NCBI GenBank assembly: GCA_020796225.1
Contig: CM036756.1
Coordinates: 51,936,363-52,000,362, forward strand
Reading direction: 5' to 3'
Source: Arion vulgaris
Lineage: Eukaryota > Mollusca > Gastropoda > Stylommatophora > Arionidae
Length of the DNA: 64,000 nucleotides
Under the pieces are notes generated by a model. It searched no databases, was not told the DNA's origin, and saw only the letters and a program-made list of their open reading frames with translations. The number at the start of each line of letters is the position of its first letter. Positions within the stretch are counted from its first letter, which is position 1. This document shows positions 25,701-33,750 of this stretch, piece after piece. The translations under genes and the position numbers were made by a program.

Positions 25701-28700
25701 ATATCAGCAACAGATATGTCAGCAACAGATATGCCAGCAACAGTATATCAGCAACAGATATGTCAGCAACAGATTATCAGCAACAGATATGTCCAGACAG
25801 ATATTCAGCAACGATATATCAGCAACAGATATGTCAGCAACAGATATATCAGCAACAGATATGCCCGCAACAGATATATCAGCAACAGATATGCAGCAAC
25901 AGATATTCACAACAGTCAACGCAAGAATATATCAGCAACAGATATGTCAGCAACAGACATATCAGCAACAGATATATCAGCAACAGATATTTCAGCAACA
26001 GATATCAATCAGCAACAGACAATATCAGCAACAGACATGTAGCAACAGAATATCAGCAACAGATATGATCAAGCAACAGATATATCAGCAACAGACATAT
26101 CAGCAACAGATATGTCAGCAAAGATATATCAGCAACAGATATGTCAGCAAGAGATATGTCAGCAACAGATATGTCAGCAACAGATATGTCAGCAACAGAT
26201 ATATCAGCAACAGAATTCAGCAACAGATATGCAGCAACAGATATAGCAACAGATATGATCAGCAAAGACATTCAGCAACAGATATAGTCACCAGATATAT
26301 CAGCAACAGATATGCAGCAAAGATATATCAGCAACAGATATGTCAGCAACAGATATTCAGCAACAGATATGCCAGCAACAGATATATCAGCAACAGATAT
26401 GCCAGCAAGAGATATATCAGCAACAGATATATCAGCAACAGATATATCAGCAACAGATATTTCAGCAACAGATATGCACAAGATATGCAGCAAAGATATT
26501 CAGCAACAGAATATCAGCAACAGACATATCAGCAACAGATATATCAGCAACAGATATGTCAGCAAGCAGATATTCAGCAACAGATGCAGCAAGATATGTC
26601 AGCAACAGATATTCAGCAACAGAATATCAGCAACAGATATGCAACGATCAACAGATATGTCAGCAACAGATATATACAGCAACAGATATGTCAGCAACAG
26701 ATATCGCAACAGATATGTCAGCAACAGATATGCAGCAAGCAGATATTCAGCAACAGATATTCAGCAACAGCAACAGAACAGATATGTCAGCAACAGATAT
26801 TCAGCAAAGATATCAGCAACAGATATGTCAGCAACAGAATATGTCAGCAACAGATATATCAGCAACAGAATATTCAGCAACAGATATATCAGCAACAGAT
26901 ATCAGCAACAGATATATCAGCAACAGATATGTCAGCAACAGATATATCAGCAACAGATATGTCACAACAGAATATCAGCAACAGATATGTCAGCAACAGA
27001 TATGTCAGCAACAGATATGTCAGCAACAGATATTCCAGCAACAGATATGTCAGCAACAGATATGTCAGCAACAGATATGTCAGCAACAGATATGCAAGCA
27101 ACAGATATGTCAGCAACAGATATGTCACAACAGATATGTCAGCAACAGATATATCGCAACAGATATGTCAACAGATATGTGCAACAGATATGCCAGCAAG
27201 CAGATTATGTCAGCAACAGATATGTCAGTCAAAGATTATCAGCAACAGATATATCAGCAAAGATATTCAGCAACTAGATATTCAGCAACAGATATGTCAG
27301 AACAGATATTCGCAACAGATATGTCAGCAACAGAATTCAGCAACAGATATATCACAACAGATAGTCAGCAACAGATATGTCAGCAACAGATATGCCAGCA
27401 ACAGATATAAATATAGCGTTAAGATATATGGTGTAGCTCAATATGTGTATTTTATTGTGCTGCTTTTTTGTTTGATTTTGTTTTGTTTTTTCATTGTAAA
27501 GTTTCTCAAAAACTTGTCAATTGTCTGCATGTTTAGAAAGTTGCTACAAACAGTGCATATATAAATGCTTTCACCCATCTGAAGTGGCGGACTGGGTCTA
27601 AAAATGTTTGCTGCCAGAAGACGAGGAGTTTTGGGGATGGGGAGAGGGGGTCCATCCATAACTATAAAACTATCGTTTAAAGGGGTAAGCCCCATCTAAA
27701 ACAAATCGGAATGTTTTTTAACTTTTCCATTCTTAGTGTGCTTGATAAATGTCTTATTAATTATTTTTTTAAAATTACAATAGTAGTACAAAGTAAATAG
27801 AATTGCTATTAAATCGTTATTTTTTAACATTTTAAATATATTGTGTAAGGACAGGGGGCTCACTTAATCAAGGACCCACTTGACATCGGACAAGATGGCA
27901 ACCTGTTCAGTCCACAACTGCCCATTTGTCATGAAAAAATTGCCAAGCTAACAGTAAAAGTTTAACATTGATAAAATTGTCCAAAATAAATTTTTCTTTT
28001 TGTATTTGTCTAAAACATATAATATATAAATATATAAATATATATATGGCCTTTTTCGTCTTTCACTGTCACAACTTCTGAGTTTTCATTTTTCTCTCTT
28101 GTCGTTCAGCTCATACATAAGTCTCTTCTCAAAAGAATCTGCGCCCTTTCGCAATTTGGCTTTCCACACAACTCTATCCATCAGCTAGTCTTTCCCATGT
28201 GCTGGGACCTATAGAAAAGTTGTTCATTGAGGCTTTGCAGACATCTTTATATCTGAACAGTGGTCTGCCCTGGTGCCTCTTTCCTCCGAAAGTTCACAGA
28301 ACAACATTCGTTTCGGTATGCGACAAGTTTCCATTCTTCTCACATGCCCCAACCATCTTAATCGTCTACTGCTGAGCATGCCCATGATAGAAGTCAGGTT
28401 TGCACGTTGCAGTACTTCAGAGTTGGTTATCTTGTCGTACCATCTGATGTTCATAATCTTGCAGAGACATCGAAGGTGAAAGATGTTAAGTCTCCTCTCG
28501 TGTCTTGAGTAGGCTGTCCATGTTTCTGAGCCATATAGTAAAGAACTAATTACCATGCTCGATATATTTGAATCGTCGTCTGCAATGTCAGTTTTGTGTT
28601 GTCCCACGCTCGCTTTGATAGTTTGCCGAATGTAGTAGCCGCACTCCCTACACGAGGATTGATTTCTTTATCAAGAAAAAGACTGGCAGTGACCATGGAC

Positions 28701-29151
28701 CCAAGACAGTAGAATTTTTGAACTGGTGTTAGATGGTTACCTCCCTGACATAAAACAACTGTTTTGGAGACACTTATAGTCAGAGAAAATAGGTCGCATG
28801 CCTTTGACAAATTATTGATAAGGCATTGCAGTGTAGTCTCACTGTGGGCGACTAAGGTAGCATCGTGAGCGAAAAGGAGGTCCTTGAGAAGAACCTAAAT
28901 ATATATAATATATAATATATAATATGTATTCTAATTAATATATATGTATATAAGTAATTAAAAATAACACATTTATTTGTGTAATCATGTATTATTTAAA
29001 AAAAGCAGGCAATATTATTGTTATCGATATTTTAGACATTAATTAAATATTTCCTTTTTTTTAATTTTAAATTTCAGGTGTATCAAGTTACATTCCAAAA
29101 CACAACGAAGTCATCATGTTTAATTTTACCACTTGGGATTCCCACCCTTGA
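462..29151 (+). CDS. Four-exon gene for a small secreted DUF4430/transcobalamin-C-terminal-like protein
   Basis: Joining 462-550, 4866-5054, 15824-15954 and 29078-29151 gives 483 nt: 160 residues plus stop. Phases close at all three junctions (CC|G, AA|T, G|GT) and all introns are GT-AG. The product has a signal peptide (about residues 1-21), then one domain with the order expected of the transcobalamin C-terminal-like family: a strand with NVT, HPxFEHQV, PLLYFLEKAA, a YHGNLG turn, TYW, and a final GVSSYIP...FNF strand. Four cysteines remain after signal cleavage, enough for two disulfides, and there are NVT and NFT glycosylation sequons. The larger cobalamin carriers have an alpha-barrel before this domain; here the domain stands alone, as in many invertebrate secreted proteins, so cobalamin binding should not be assumed. 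Introns are about 4.3, 10.8 and 13.1 kb and filled with repeats. The first transcribed exon probably lies left of the window. Confidence 0.85.
551..1198. other. Left part of intron 1; nothing recognised
   Basis: No family, RNA gene or repeat unit was recognised between the exon 1 donor and the target-site duplication of the LINE at 1218. Confidence 0.6.
1218..3881 (-). mobile_element. Old antisense LINE, zinc-finger-tailed family, with imperfect TSD
   Basis: On the - strand the 3' half encodes decayed reverse transcriptase (FADDCALA-type motif near 2165-2200) and a C-terminal block with DTEVL, RWAGHV-like and GEL motifs. It is closely related to the copy at 57322-58447. The 3' end is a CATCGCTTGCGATGG hairpin-like tail at 1232-1246. 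Many stops and frameshifts are present. The direct repeats GTCACCACAGGTACGTATG (1199-1217) and GTCACTACAGGTATGTATG (3882-3900) match at 17 of 19 bases and mark the insertion. The clade was not settled. Confidence 0.75.
4088..4388. repeat. 50-bp minisatellite, six copies
   Basis: Six nearly identical 50-bp units beginning TCGTAGTGGTTGGTAGTCG. Differences are single substitutions, such as GGCATATT versus GGCATGTT, that alternate between copies. It lies in intron 1. Confidence 0.95.
4866..5054 (+). CDS. Exon 2: N-terminal half of the DUF4430-like domain
   Basis: Acceptor AG at 4864-4865 follows TTTTTATCAATGTCAACC; the donor is a consensus GTAAGT at 5055. The 189 bases encode SSQCALKKLSRCGLCGKP, NVTLIARN, HPMFEHQV and RPLLYFLEKAA. 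These carry three of the four mature cysteines and the hydrophobic strand-helix of the family. The open frame extends upstream into the intron from an ATG at 4810, but the acceptor and the phase with exon 1 decide the boundary. Confidence 0.88.
5169..5657 (+). mobile_element. Non-autonomous LINE derivative (5' region fused to 3' tail)
   Basis: The left part matches, in opposite orientation, the 5' region of the LINE at 1218-3881. At about 5570-5590 it jumps to the 3' end of that family (AATCCAAATACAGCGCAAGC, then CATCGCTTGCGATGG and a TAT-rich tail). ATTGTATAT at 5160-5168 and 5658-5666 is a probable target-site duplication. There is no coding capacity. A second copy with the same junction is at 44960-45275. 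Confidence 0.75.
5712..5969 (+). other. 85-codon open frame of unknown meaning
   Basis: It lies in intron 2 right after the LINE derivative. The frame is rich in aromatic residues and cysteine (DCCWSYRVRV) but has no recognised family and no clear splice sites. It may be chance or an eroded element. The rest of 5667-6270 shows nothing recognisable. Confidence 0.2.
6271..6490. repeat. 43-bp minisatellite, five copies
   Basis: Units begin at 6271, 6314, 6357, 6400 and 6443 and read TGTAAATAGTACTGTGTTAG plus GTGCAAGCACTGGATG. They end 25 bp before the first hAT target site. Confidence 0.95.
6516..6979. mobile_element. hAT-type MITE with 8-bp TSD
   Basis: The left terminus CAGCGTTTCCCAAAGTGGGC starts at 6524. 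The right terminus near 6971 reads, reversed, TAGATTCCCAAACTTTTTTG. GTCTACAG flanks both sides (6516-6523, 6972-6979), an 8-bp duplication of the nnnTAnnn form typical of Buster-like hAT elements. The 448-bp interior has no coding capacity. Confidence 0.85.
7447..7650 (+). pseudogene. hAT transposase N-terminal fragment
   Basis: The open stretch contains YNISLLIAKSEHPHTIGEEL, then a PAVSGVLRSVL helix. Both are hallmarks of BED-finger hAT transposases of the ZBED5/SCAND3 kind. Upstream BED-finger residues are in another frame. It is part of the element at 6980-11645. Confidence 0.75.
8000..11105 (+). mobile_element. I/Nimb-like LINE inside the hAT element
   Basis: Frameshifted remnants appear in canonical order. 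Endonuclease: RFNIIRWNAE at about 8045, then a GDFNSHPGRWGYQDIN-like motif near 8390-8425. Reverse transcriptase: KKSPGKDGITNEML at 9065, NRRPISL near 9250, an EKAFDRVW motif near 9465 and YADDLALWT at 9718. RNase H end: DDRLAKEGAG near 10675. Zinc-knuckle C-terminus: CLCGLTNMMTEHVLQNC, 10920-10971. The 3' end reads CTAGTGAGCACGCAG with a GAA-rich tail, shared with 32395 and 33028. It is nearly full length but heavily mutated. Confidence 0.8.
13123..13664 (+). pseudogene. hAT transposase, N-terminal and first catalytic region
   Basis: Two open segments (13123-13326 and 13389-13664) carry the conserved SLLIAK block, the linker ending EDIEIQP, and the DG-containing motif ADGTPNMIG followed by a cysteine/histidine motif (VHCVIHR). 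The Asp of ADG is one of the hAT catalytic acidic residues. Stops between them show inactivation. Confidence 0.8.
13801..14560 (+). pseudogene. hAT transposase, insertion and dimerisation regions
   Basis: EVRWLSKGNCVTRSMELF, then FEKLNILNNQLQG and LPFPSSYLAECGFSAI follow the family order across three frames. The last block belongs to the C-terminal dimerisation domain. Part of the element at 11646-15086. Confidence 0.78.
14619..14832 (+). mobile_element. 5'-truncated RTE-like LINE 3' end with 10-bp TSD
   Basis: The + strand encodes the usual RTE-type C-terminus (LEGKVPGRRGRPRRRWDQDI, then ELARDRVNFR) and ends with ACGTCCTATAAAGGAT. The direct repeat TATCATTAAA at 14609-14618 and 14833-14842 defines a 214-bp insertion into the hAT element. 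Confidence 0.88.
15200..15385 (+). mobile_element. SINE body fragment
   Basis: The core GCCTCAATTTGGTACCAGAG and later TCAATATACCTCACGATAT match the body of the tRNA-headed SINEs at 61180 and (reversed) 32395. The tRNA head is eroded or missing. It sits about 440 bp before exon 3. Confidence 0.6.
15824..15954 (+). CDS. Exon 3: central DUF4430-like segment
   Basis: Acceptor AG at 15822-15823; donor GTATGT at 15955. The 131 bases complete an Asn codon from exon 2 and encode FSASYHGNLGFMIKTIDKV, TARTYWSI and a closing LLC-G. The TYW and YHGNLG elements match the core of the family. The 15-bp satellite begins only 49 bp beyond the donor. Confidence 0.87.
16701..16747 (+). repeat. Poly-A run inside the satellite
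   Basis: An uninterrupted run of 47 A residues exactly at the border between the regular and the degenerate satellite. Confidence 0.97.
24290..25660. repeat. Higher-order duplication within the satellite, about 850-bp spacing
   Basis: The same ordered series of variant units occurs twice. The GATATCCCAG variant is at 24321 and 25169. A long mixed series starting GATATGCCAGCAAGAG is at 24531 and 25383 and continues to a rare CCAGAAACAGATATACC unit in both copies. Offsets of 848 and 852 differ by small indels. Confidence 0.85.
27410..28040. other. Intron 3 sequence right of the satellite
   Basis: AT-rich. GTGGCGGACTGGGTC near 27584 resembles a terminal motif common in animal MITEs, but no partner end was found. 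No gene seen. Confidence 0.4.
28045..28894 (-). mobile_element. 5'-truncated LINE fragment
   Basis: The - strand encodes a FAHDATLV-like remnant of the FADD motif (about 28860-28885), LTISVSKTVVL and FYCLGSMV. Then come LLYGSETWTAYSRHERRL, RWLGHVRRME and RIPKRMLFCEL of the LINE C-terminus. The 3' tail runs into an AT microsatellite at 28015-28050. It is related to the family at 57322. Confidence 0.8.
29078..29151 (+). CDS. Exon 4: C-terminal strand and stop
   Basis: A strong pyrimidine tract (CCTTTTTTTTAATTTTAAATTT) precedes AG at 29076-29077. The 74 bases finish a Gly codon and encode VSSYIPKHNEVIMFNFTTW followed by DSHP and TGA at 29149-29151. The homologous exon at 44116 encodes a closely similar strand, which supports the call. 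Confidence 0.87.
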
Positions 29152-29235
29152 GAAGTGGACGTGTTCAACTTGTCTTAGTCTGAGATACAACACTCTTACC
29201 TTCATTCATTATCATCATTTGAGAATTATTTCATG

Positions 29236-29551
29236 CTAACACATTAACTATCACATTGAAAAACACGGTGTGCTCGAATAATTTGTGTTTCATTTTTTCA
29301 CTCCCCATGTGACTTTAGAAATTAAGCTGCAGTTTTCTTATTTCTGAACAAGATTTCCTGAATGACACGCAGTTTTGTAGATAAGTACGTGTACTTTTAT
29401 CACAAGTTAATAGAATGTAAAAGAATAAATGAAGGACATGTAACGATCAAAATACGATAACTTAATAGTATTAGATCTAATTTGACAAAGAAATAACTTT
29501 TTTGACAGTCACACGGGCGCAGACTGCAACATTTGGTTGTTAATGTGTTAA
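29236..29551. mobile_element. TTAA-type MITE in the 3' region of the DUF4430-like gene
   Basis: The left end CTAACACATTAACTATCACA and the reversed right end TTAACACATTAACAACCA are inverted repeats around TTAA-like sites (CTAA at 29236, TTAA at 29548). The interior shares blocks with the copy at 56469, including GTTTTGTAGATAA and the TTTTAT-ACAAG segment. The TTAA preference suggests a piggyBac-mobilised element. It starts 85 bp after the stop of exon 4. Confidence 0.6.
29424..29429 (+). promoter_or_regulatory. Candidate polyadenylation signal AATAAA
   Basis: First AATAAA after the stop of exon 4, 273 nt downstream. It lies inside a TTAA-flanked MITE (29236-29551), so the transposon may provide the gene's 3' end. 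A second AATAAA lies at 29673-29678. Confidence 0.4.
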
Positions 29552-29622
29552 TATTTTCTTTCAATGAATAACTGATGTTAACTGTAAATGTTTTCATAGA
29601 TCTTGACACTATGTGTTTTTAT

Positions 29623-29758
29623 TTTACAAAATATGGGAAAGTATAACTCATAACTCGACCACTTCAAATGTTAATAAAGTGAGATTTTATGTTAGAAAAT
29701 ATGGGAAAGTATAACTCATAACTCGACCACTTCAAATGTTAATAAAATGAGATTTTAT
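29623..29758. repeat. 68-bp direct tandem duplication
   Basis: ATATGGGAAAGTATAACTCA begins at 29631 and again at 29699. The copies differ at very few bases (AATAAAGTG versus AATAAAATG). Each holds an AATAAA. Confidence 0.9.
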
Positions 29759-29759
29759 T

Positions 29760-30430
29760 CTACAAGTGTCAGACATTAAATTAAACCCAATTTCAAATAA
29801 TTGACTTAAGTAGCGTTGAATTAATGAAACGGACTTTTATCAATTGATTGTAGGCCACGTCACAGTCTAAAGATGGCATGGTATAATTGTTTGAATTCTA
29901 AGATACCCCTCTGTCTAAATATGTCAAGTTCAATCTAATCAAATTGTGTTTATACCGGTCAGTGAGAAAATGTGGACAATCATAAACTACCTTGTAGTGT
30001 GTATTACAGAAATGAATGTAATTGCTCATATTTATTAGTTACACAATTATTTTACTTGATTTTGTTATAGAAAACTATTTTCTTAGCATGTACATGTAAC
30101 AATGACTTCACTAGTTTATGGCAAATACTGCCAAATCTCGTATTGTAAAATTTCAGACGTGGATACTTCTGATCATTATCATATTCAAATTATTCGGGTT
30201 CATCTATTTATTCAAACAGTATACCATACAATTTGTCTCCTCGTGTATGTCTAATGTTTTCAGATAATAAAAAAACGCATACGACAAAGATTTAGTTGAA
30301 TTAATTTGTGTATATTATTCAACTCACTGTAACATATTGTGTATGCCAAATTGTCTTTATCCAACGTGTCTTTATCCAATTGTTAATAAAGAGGATAATT
30401 GTGGAAGAAAATGTTGATATATGAATAATG
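29760..30430. other. AT-rich region without recognisable features
   Basis: No exon, element end or tandem repeat was identified. Confidence 0.5.
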
Positions 30431-30439
30431 TTGCAGTTT

Positions 30440-31090
30440 CTTATTCTCTTCTGTCTCGAATCATGGTTTGTCTCACAGCGTCAGTCAGGTCAAGAAGAGA
30501 TTTATATAACGGGTTCTTGTGTGCGCTTCGTAAATGATGTCCGTCACTGCCTCTGTTATTTTTGGGACTCGCCTTTTGCGTGGTCAACCTCTTGCCACGT
30601 CTCCACTGTAGCTGAGTAACATTGCTCGGTGAGGTGCACAGTCTCTTGCCACGTCTCCACTGTAGCTGAGTAACATTGCTCGGTGAGGTGCACAGTCTCT
30701 TGCCACGTCTCCACTGTAGCTGAGTAACATTGCTCGGTGAGGTGCACAGTCTCTTGCCACGTCTCCACTGTAGCTGAGTAACATTGCTCGGTGAGGTGCA
30801 CAGTCTCTTGCCACGTCTCCACTGTAGCTGAGTAACATTGCTCGGTGAGGTGCACAGTCTCTTGCCACGTCTCCACTGTAGCTGAGTAACATTGCTCGGT
30901 GAGGTGCACAGTCTCTTGCCACGTCTCCACTGTAGCTGAGTAACATTGCTCGGTGAGGTGCACAGTCTCTTGCCACGTCTCCACTGTAGCTGAGTAACAT
31001 TGCTCGGTGAGGTGCACAGTCTGTTGGTAATCCGCTTCAGTGGGTAAATCACTTAATTTGTTGTTTCTTGACGAAGCTGAGTATGGATGC
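30440..31090 (-). mobile_element. LINE 3' end expanded by a 54-bp minisatellite
   Basis: On the - strand the flanks and the repeat match the C-terminus of the LINE at 52234-53319: SDSAPQRAMLL there corresponds to CAPHRAMLLSYSGDVAR here. The 3' end CTGACGCTGTGAG-type sequence (30470-30490) is shared with 52270 and 58995. Confidence 0.8.
30591..31022 (-). repeat. 54-bp minisatellite, eight copies, from LINE coding sequence
   Basis: Units start at 30591 and every 54 bp up to 30969 and are essentially identical. 54 is a multiple of three, so a 203-codon frame passes through. The unit is an 18-residue piece of the LINE C-terminus (LCTSPSNVTQLQWRRGKR in one frame), so this is not a cellular gene. 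Confidence 0.95.
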
Positions 31091-31870
31091 TGCTAATACT
31101 TTTCCCCTGATATTCCCAGAAAAAGTATATACTCCCGGCATTCTGTGTATCTTTGTCGTGAATGTTGAAGTTTTCAAACAGTAATAGAATGATATCAAGA
31201 TTATCAAGAACTGTCAAGTTCATAAATAATAAATAATTGTTACAGTTCAAGGTTTTGGAATGTGTCTATTAAAATACTATTTAAACCGATCCATGGTCAA
31301 TGAGATTAAGTGGATCACATGACCTGCTATGGACTTTCCTTTGCTGCTCTACTTGATATTAGTTGATAACTATAATTATATCTGGAGAAAGATGTGGCGT
31401 AATTTACTCAAAGTGTCAATATAACTGGAGCCGCAGGTGCAATAATGTAAGGATATACAGTGCCGCCAGGGTCAGTGAGCTGGCACTGATCAAGATCCTA
31501 CCCACCTCCAAGTGGTGGCACTGGTAACAGACTAATGTCTGGCTAAGTAAGTAGGGATCAAAGGAAAGCTACTTGGAATTGGTAGAATGGTAGGGGTACA
31601 CATGTCTGATATGAGATCTAATCGCAATATAAATGAGGAGAATCTCAGCACATGCACCTACACGTCTCTCCTGTCCAATAATGAGTCAAAGATGATTCAT
31701 CATACAAATCAGACGCCCGTGTGGTTACCAGGCCCATATTCGGGGTTAATAATAATAGAACCACTAATACGGTTTTACTAAAAGGGGATCACACAATGTG
31801 TGAAGCATTACACCCATATATATATATATATATAAATAAAGTGAGTAAGTAAATGAACCCTTTTTCATAT

Positions 31871-32395
31871 GATAAAGACACCCGAGTGGTTACCGGGGCC
31901 CAAATTTGGGGTGTCAAGAATAGAAACACTGTTACCTGCCACGCATGTCGTAATAGGCGACTAAGGAGACTTGGGTGAAATCGGATGCATGTGTCCGCTA
32001 GGAATGCTAACCCGAAACAAATGCTTGCAGAAAACGGATGCACCAGGCCGTAAGGCGCATAACATGGTGCAACGACCCCTCACAATGAGGAATGGGATAA
32101 CGGATTCTACGGTCGCCAATCTGCCTCTGAGATTTATCCACGCAGTAAGAATGTCAGACCTACCATCACGAGGGTGGCCAAAACTTACTGCGGGAAGAGG
32201 TCGGCACAAACGGGAAGCAGAAATCATAGGAATTATATCCTACAGAACTGCCCCAGTATGCAGACTTGAGAAGAAAGAGGTGGCCCACTAGCGTCCAAGA
32301 CAAACTGTATGGCGTGGCTGATAATCTGAGGCAGATGGCTGCCTTTATTAGAGAATCCGAAATCCCAATCTAGTGAGAAGCAGAAGAAGAAATCA
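31871..32395 (+). mobile_element. Composite non-autonomous element: SINE-like head plus Nimb-type LINE 3' end
   Basis: The head CACCCGAGTGGTTACCGGGG and the hairpin motif at 31944-31966 match the SINEs at 42206 and 47349 (reversed). From about 32240 it carries the C-terminal end of the 8000-11105 LINE (AGAAAGAGGTGGCCCACTA, then CTAGTGAGAAGCAGAAGAAG). The middle part (32000-32235) is unique here. A second head fragment lies at about 31700-31760. Confidence 0.65.
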
Positions 32396-32720
32396 TAAAG
32401 TATATTGGGGGATATGGTGTTGAGTCCGTATTTTTCTGTGACTATCGTCCACGATGGGTAATGTGATCAACATCACGCCGACCCCTTTACCCCCAAGTGC
32501 TTTTCTGGTACCCAATTGAGGCTAGGTCGACCTGAGAGCCACAAACGTTTACTTCCGCTGTGGAATTGAACCCAGACCACGCGTCTAAGAAGCGAGTTCA
32601 CTATCCACTACGCTACTGGTGTTCTATAAACATATACATATATGGATGCACCCAGTATGCGAGTTCACTAACCACTACGCTACTGATGTTCTATAAATAT
32701 ATACATATATGGATGCACCC
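32395..32720 (-). mobile_element. tRNA-derived SINE, head duplicated
   Basis: On the - strand the head has an A box (TAGCGTAGTGG) and a B box (GGTTCAATTCC, near 32560-32570), then a body with GACCTAGCCTCAATTGGGTA and TGTTGATCACATTACCC. A 67-bp direct duplication (GCGAGTTCAC at 32592 and 32659) doubles the outer part of the head. Confidence 0.72.
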
Positions 32721-32857
32721 AAATTTGTTTAGTATTTAAGGACTCTGAAGATCTTAATCCGACCTTGATATACCACACGCAGAAACCAAAGACAACCACT
32801 AACTTACAAAATCACATTCATTGGATGCGCTAGCAGACCTTGGATGACTAATATTAT

Positions 32858-33028
32858 ATCTTACAGAACTGCACCCAGTATGCAGACCGGAGAAGAAAGA
32901 GGTGGCCCACTTACACCAGCGTCCAAGACAAACTGTATGGCTTGGGTGACAATCTGAGGCAGAAGGAGACCCTTTTTAGAGAAACCGAAATCCCAATCTA
33001 GTGAGAACGCAGAAGAAGAAGAAGAAGA
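32858..33028 (+). mobile_element. Short 5'-truncated Nimb-type LINE with TSD and GAA tail
   Basis: It matches the last about 165 bp of the LINE at 8000-11105 (TACAGAACTGCACCCAGTAT to CTAGTGAGAACGCAG) and ends in six GAA units. AATATTAT at 32850-32857 and 33029-33036 is the probable target-site duplication. Confidence 0.85.
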
Positions 33029-33379
33029 AATATTATTGAAATATTCAACGTCTGACGTATGAGAGTGTACACAGAAGAAGAATACTTGTGACTGTATAGA
33101 GCTCATTATATGAACTTTATTTTCAATGCAACAAGAACAGGACATTTGTAATGAAATAATTGTAGCAGTGTCTGCTTTAAGTCAGTTTCGGGTCCATGTC
33201 AGCTCTATCTGCCTAAATATGAAACATGTGAAAGATACAGGTCAGTATGTACAGGTCTGTTAGTGATGTGCGTTCCAGTTACATTAAAATATGTATTTAT
33301 AACTATTTGCTACACTTGCAAAACATACTCATTACTCAAGACTGAAAGAAATCGTCAAGGGACATATCTACCCCCACCC

Positions 33380-33750
33380 TTCCATGAAGCCATTACATTG
33401 TAGTAGAGTGGAGGGGGTGGGGGTATGCGTACCTCAATGACCCGAAGCGCTATGCCGGCAGGGCTACTCAAGCCGGACAGGTCAAGGAGAGAGGTCAGAC
33501 TAAATGTTGCCTCTTGGTCCTGCTGGTTGAGGGTTGTGCGATGGGATAATTACCTATTCATTTTAAAAGGAACTTAGTTATAGAAACCAAAAACAAATTG
33601 TATAAAGCTAACTCAAGTCTTAGAAGGACTAGGACTCCATGCCGGAGACAGATGACGCATAGCAGCCAAACCCGCAAGGAAGCTGCGGAACAACAACTTA
33701 CAGCAAGACCCGATATTGATTAATGGAAGGGGTATAGAATGAAGATGCTG
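33380..33750 (+). mobile_element. Probable 5' leader of an RTE-like LINE
   Basis: The stretch TCAATGACCCGAAGCGCTAT to CAGCAAGACCCGATATTGAT resembles, from memory, leader sequences of RTE-like LINEs. It passes directly into a LINE C-terminal region at about 33750, as expected of an internally deleted copy. The match cannot be verified here. Confidence 0.4.

Larger units (their letters stand above)
16003..27409. repeat. 11.4-kb satellite of a 15-bp unit in intron 3
   Basis: The unit is CAGCAACAGATATGT with an ATAT variant; there is room for about 760 units. Blocks 16003-16330 and 23930-27409 are regular. 16750-19500 and 22720-23930 are so rich in indels that only CAGCAA, AAAGATAT and ACAGATAT words remain; 19500-22720 is intermediate. 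The unit has no stop codon in five of six frames, which explains the open frames of up to 846 codons here (repeating SATDM, SNRYV, QQICQ, SVADI and LLTYL pentapeptides). These have no start context, family or codon-use support and are not called as genes. Confidence 0.95.

Noticed and set aside
16003..27409. CRISPR-like array of short repeats
   Set aside because: Units are directly adjacent with no unique spacers, and the context is a eukaryotic intron.
23838..27564. Frames of 734, 846, 462 and 356 codons on the + strand and 277-310 codons on the - strand
   Set aside because: All are readings of the 15-bp satellite, which has no stop in five frames. Repeating pentapeptides, overlapping frames and no family match argue against coding.
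30441..31052. 203-codon frame with an 18-residue repeat, looking like a repeat protein
   Set aside because: It is a tandem expansion of a LINE C-terminal segment; two other frames are equally open.
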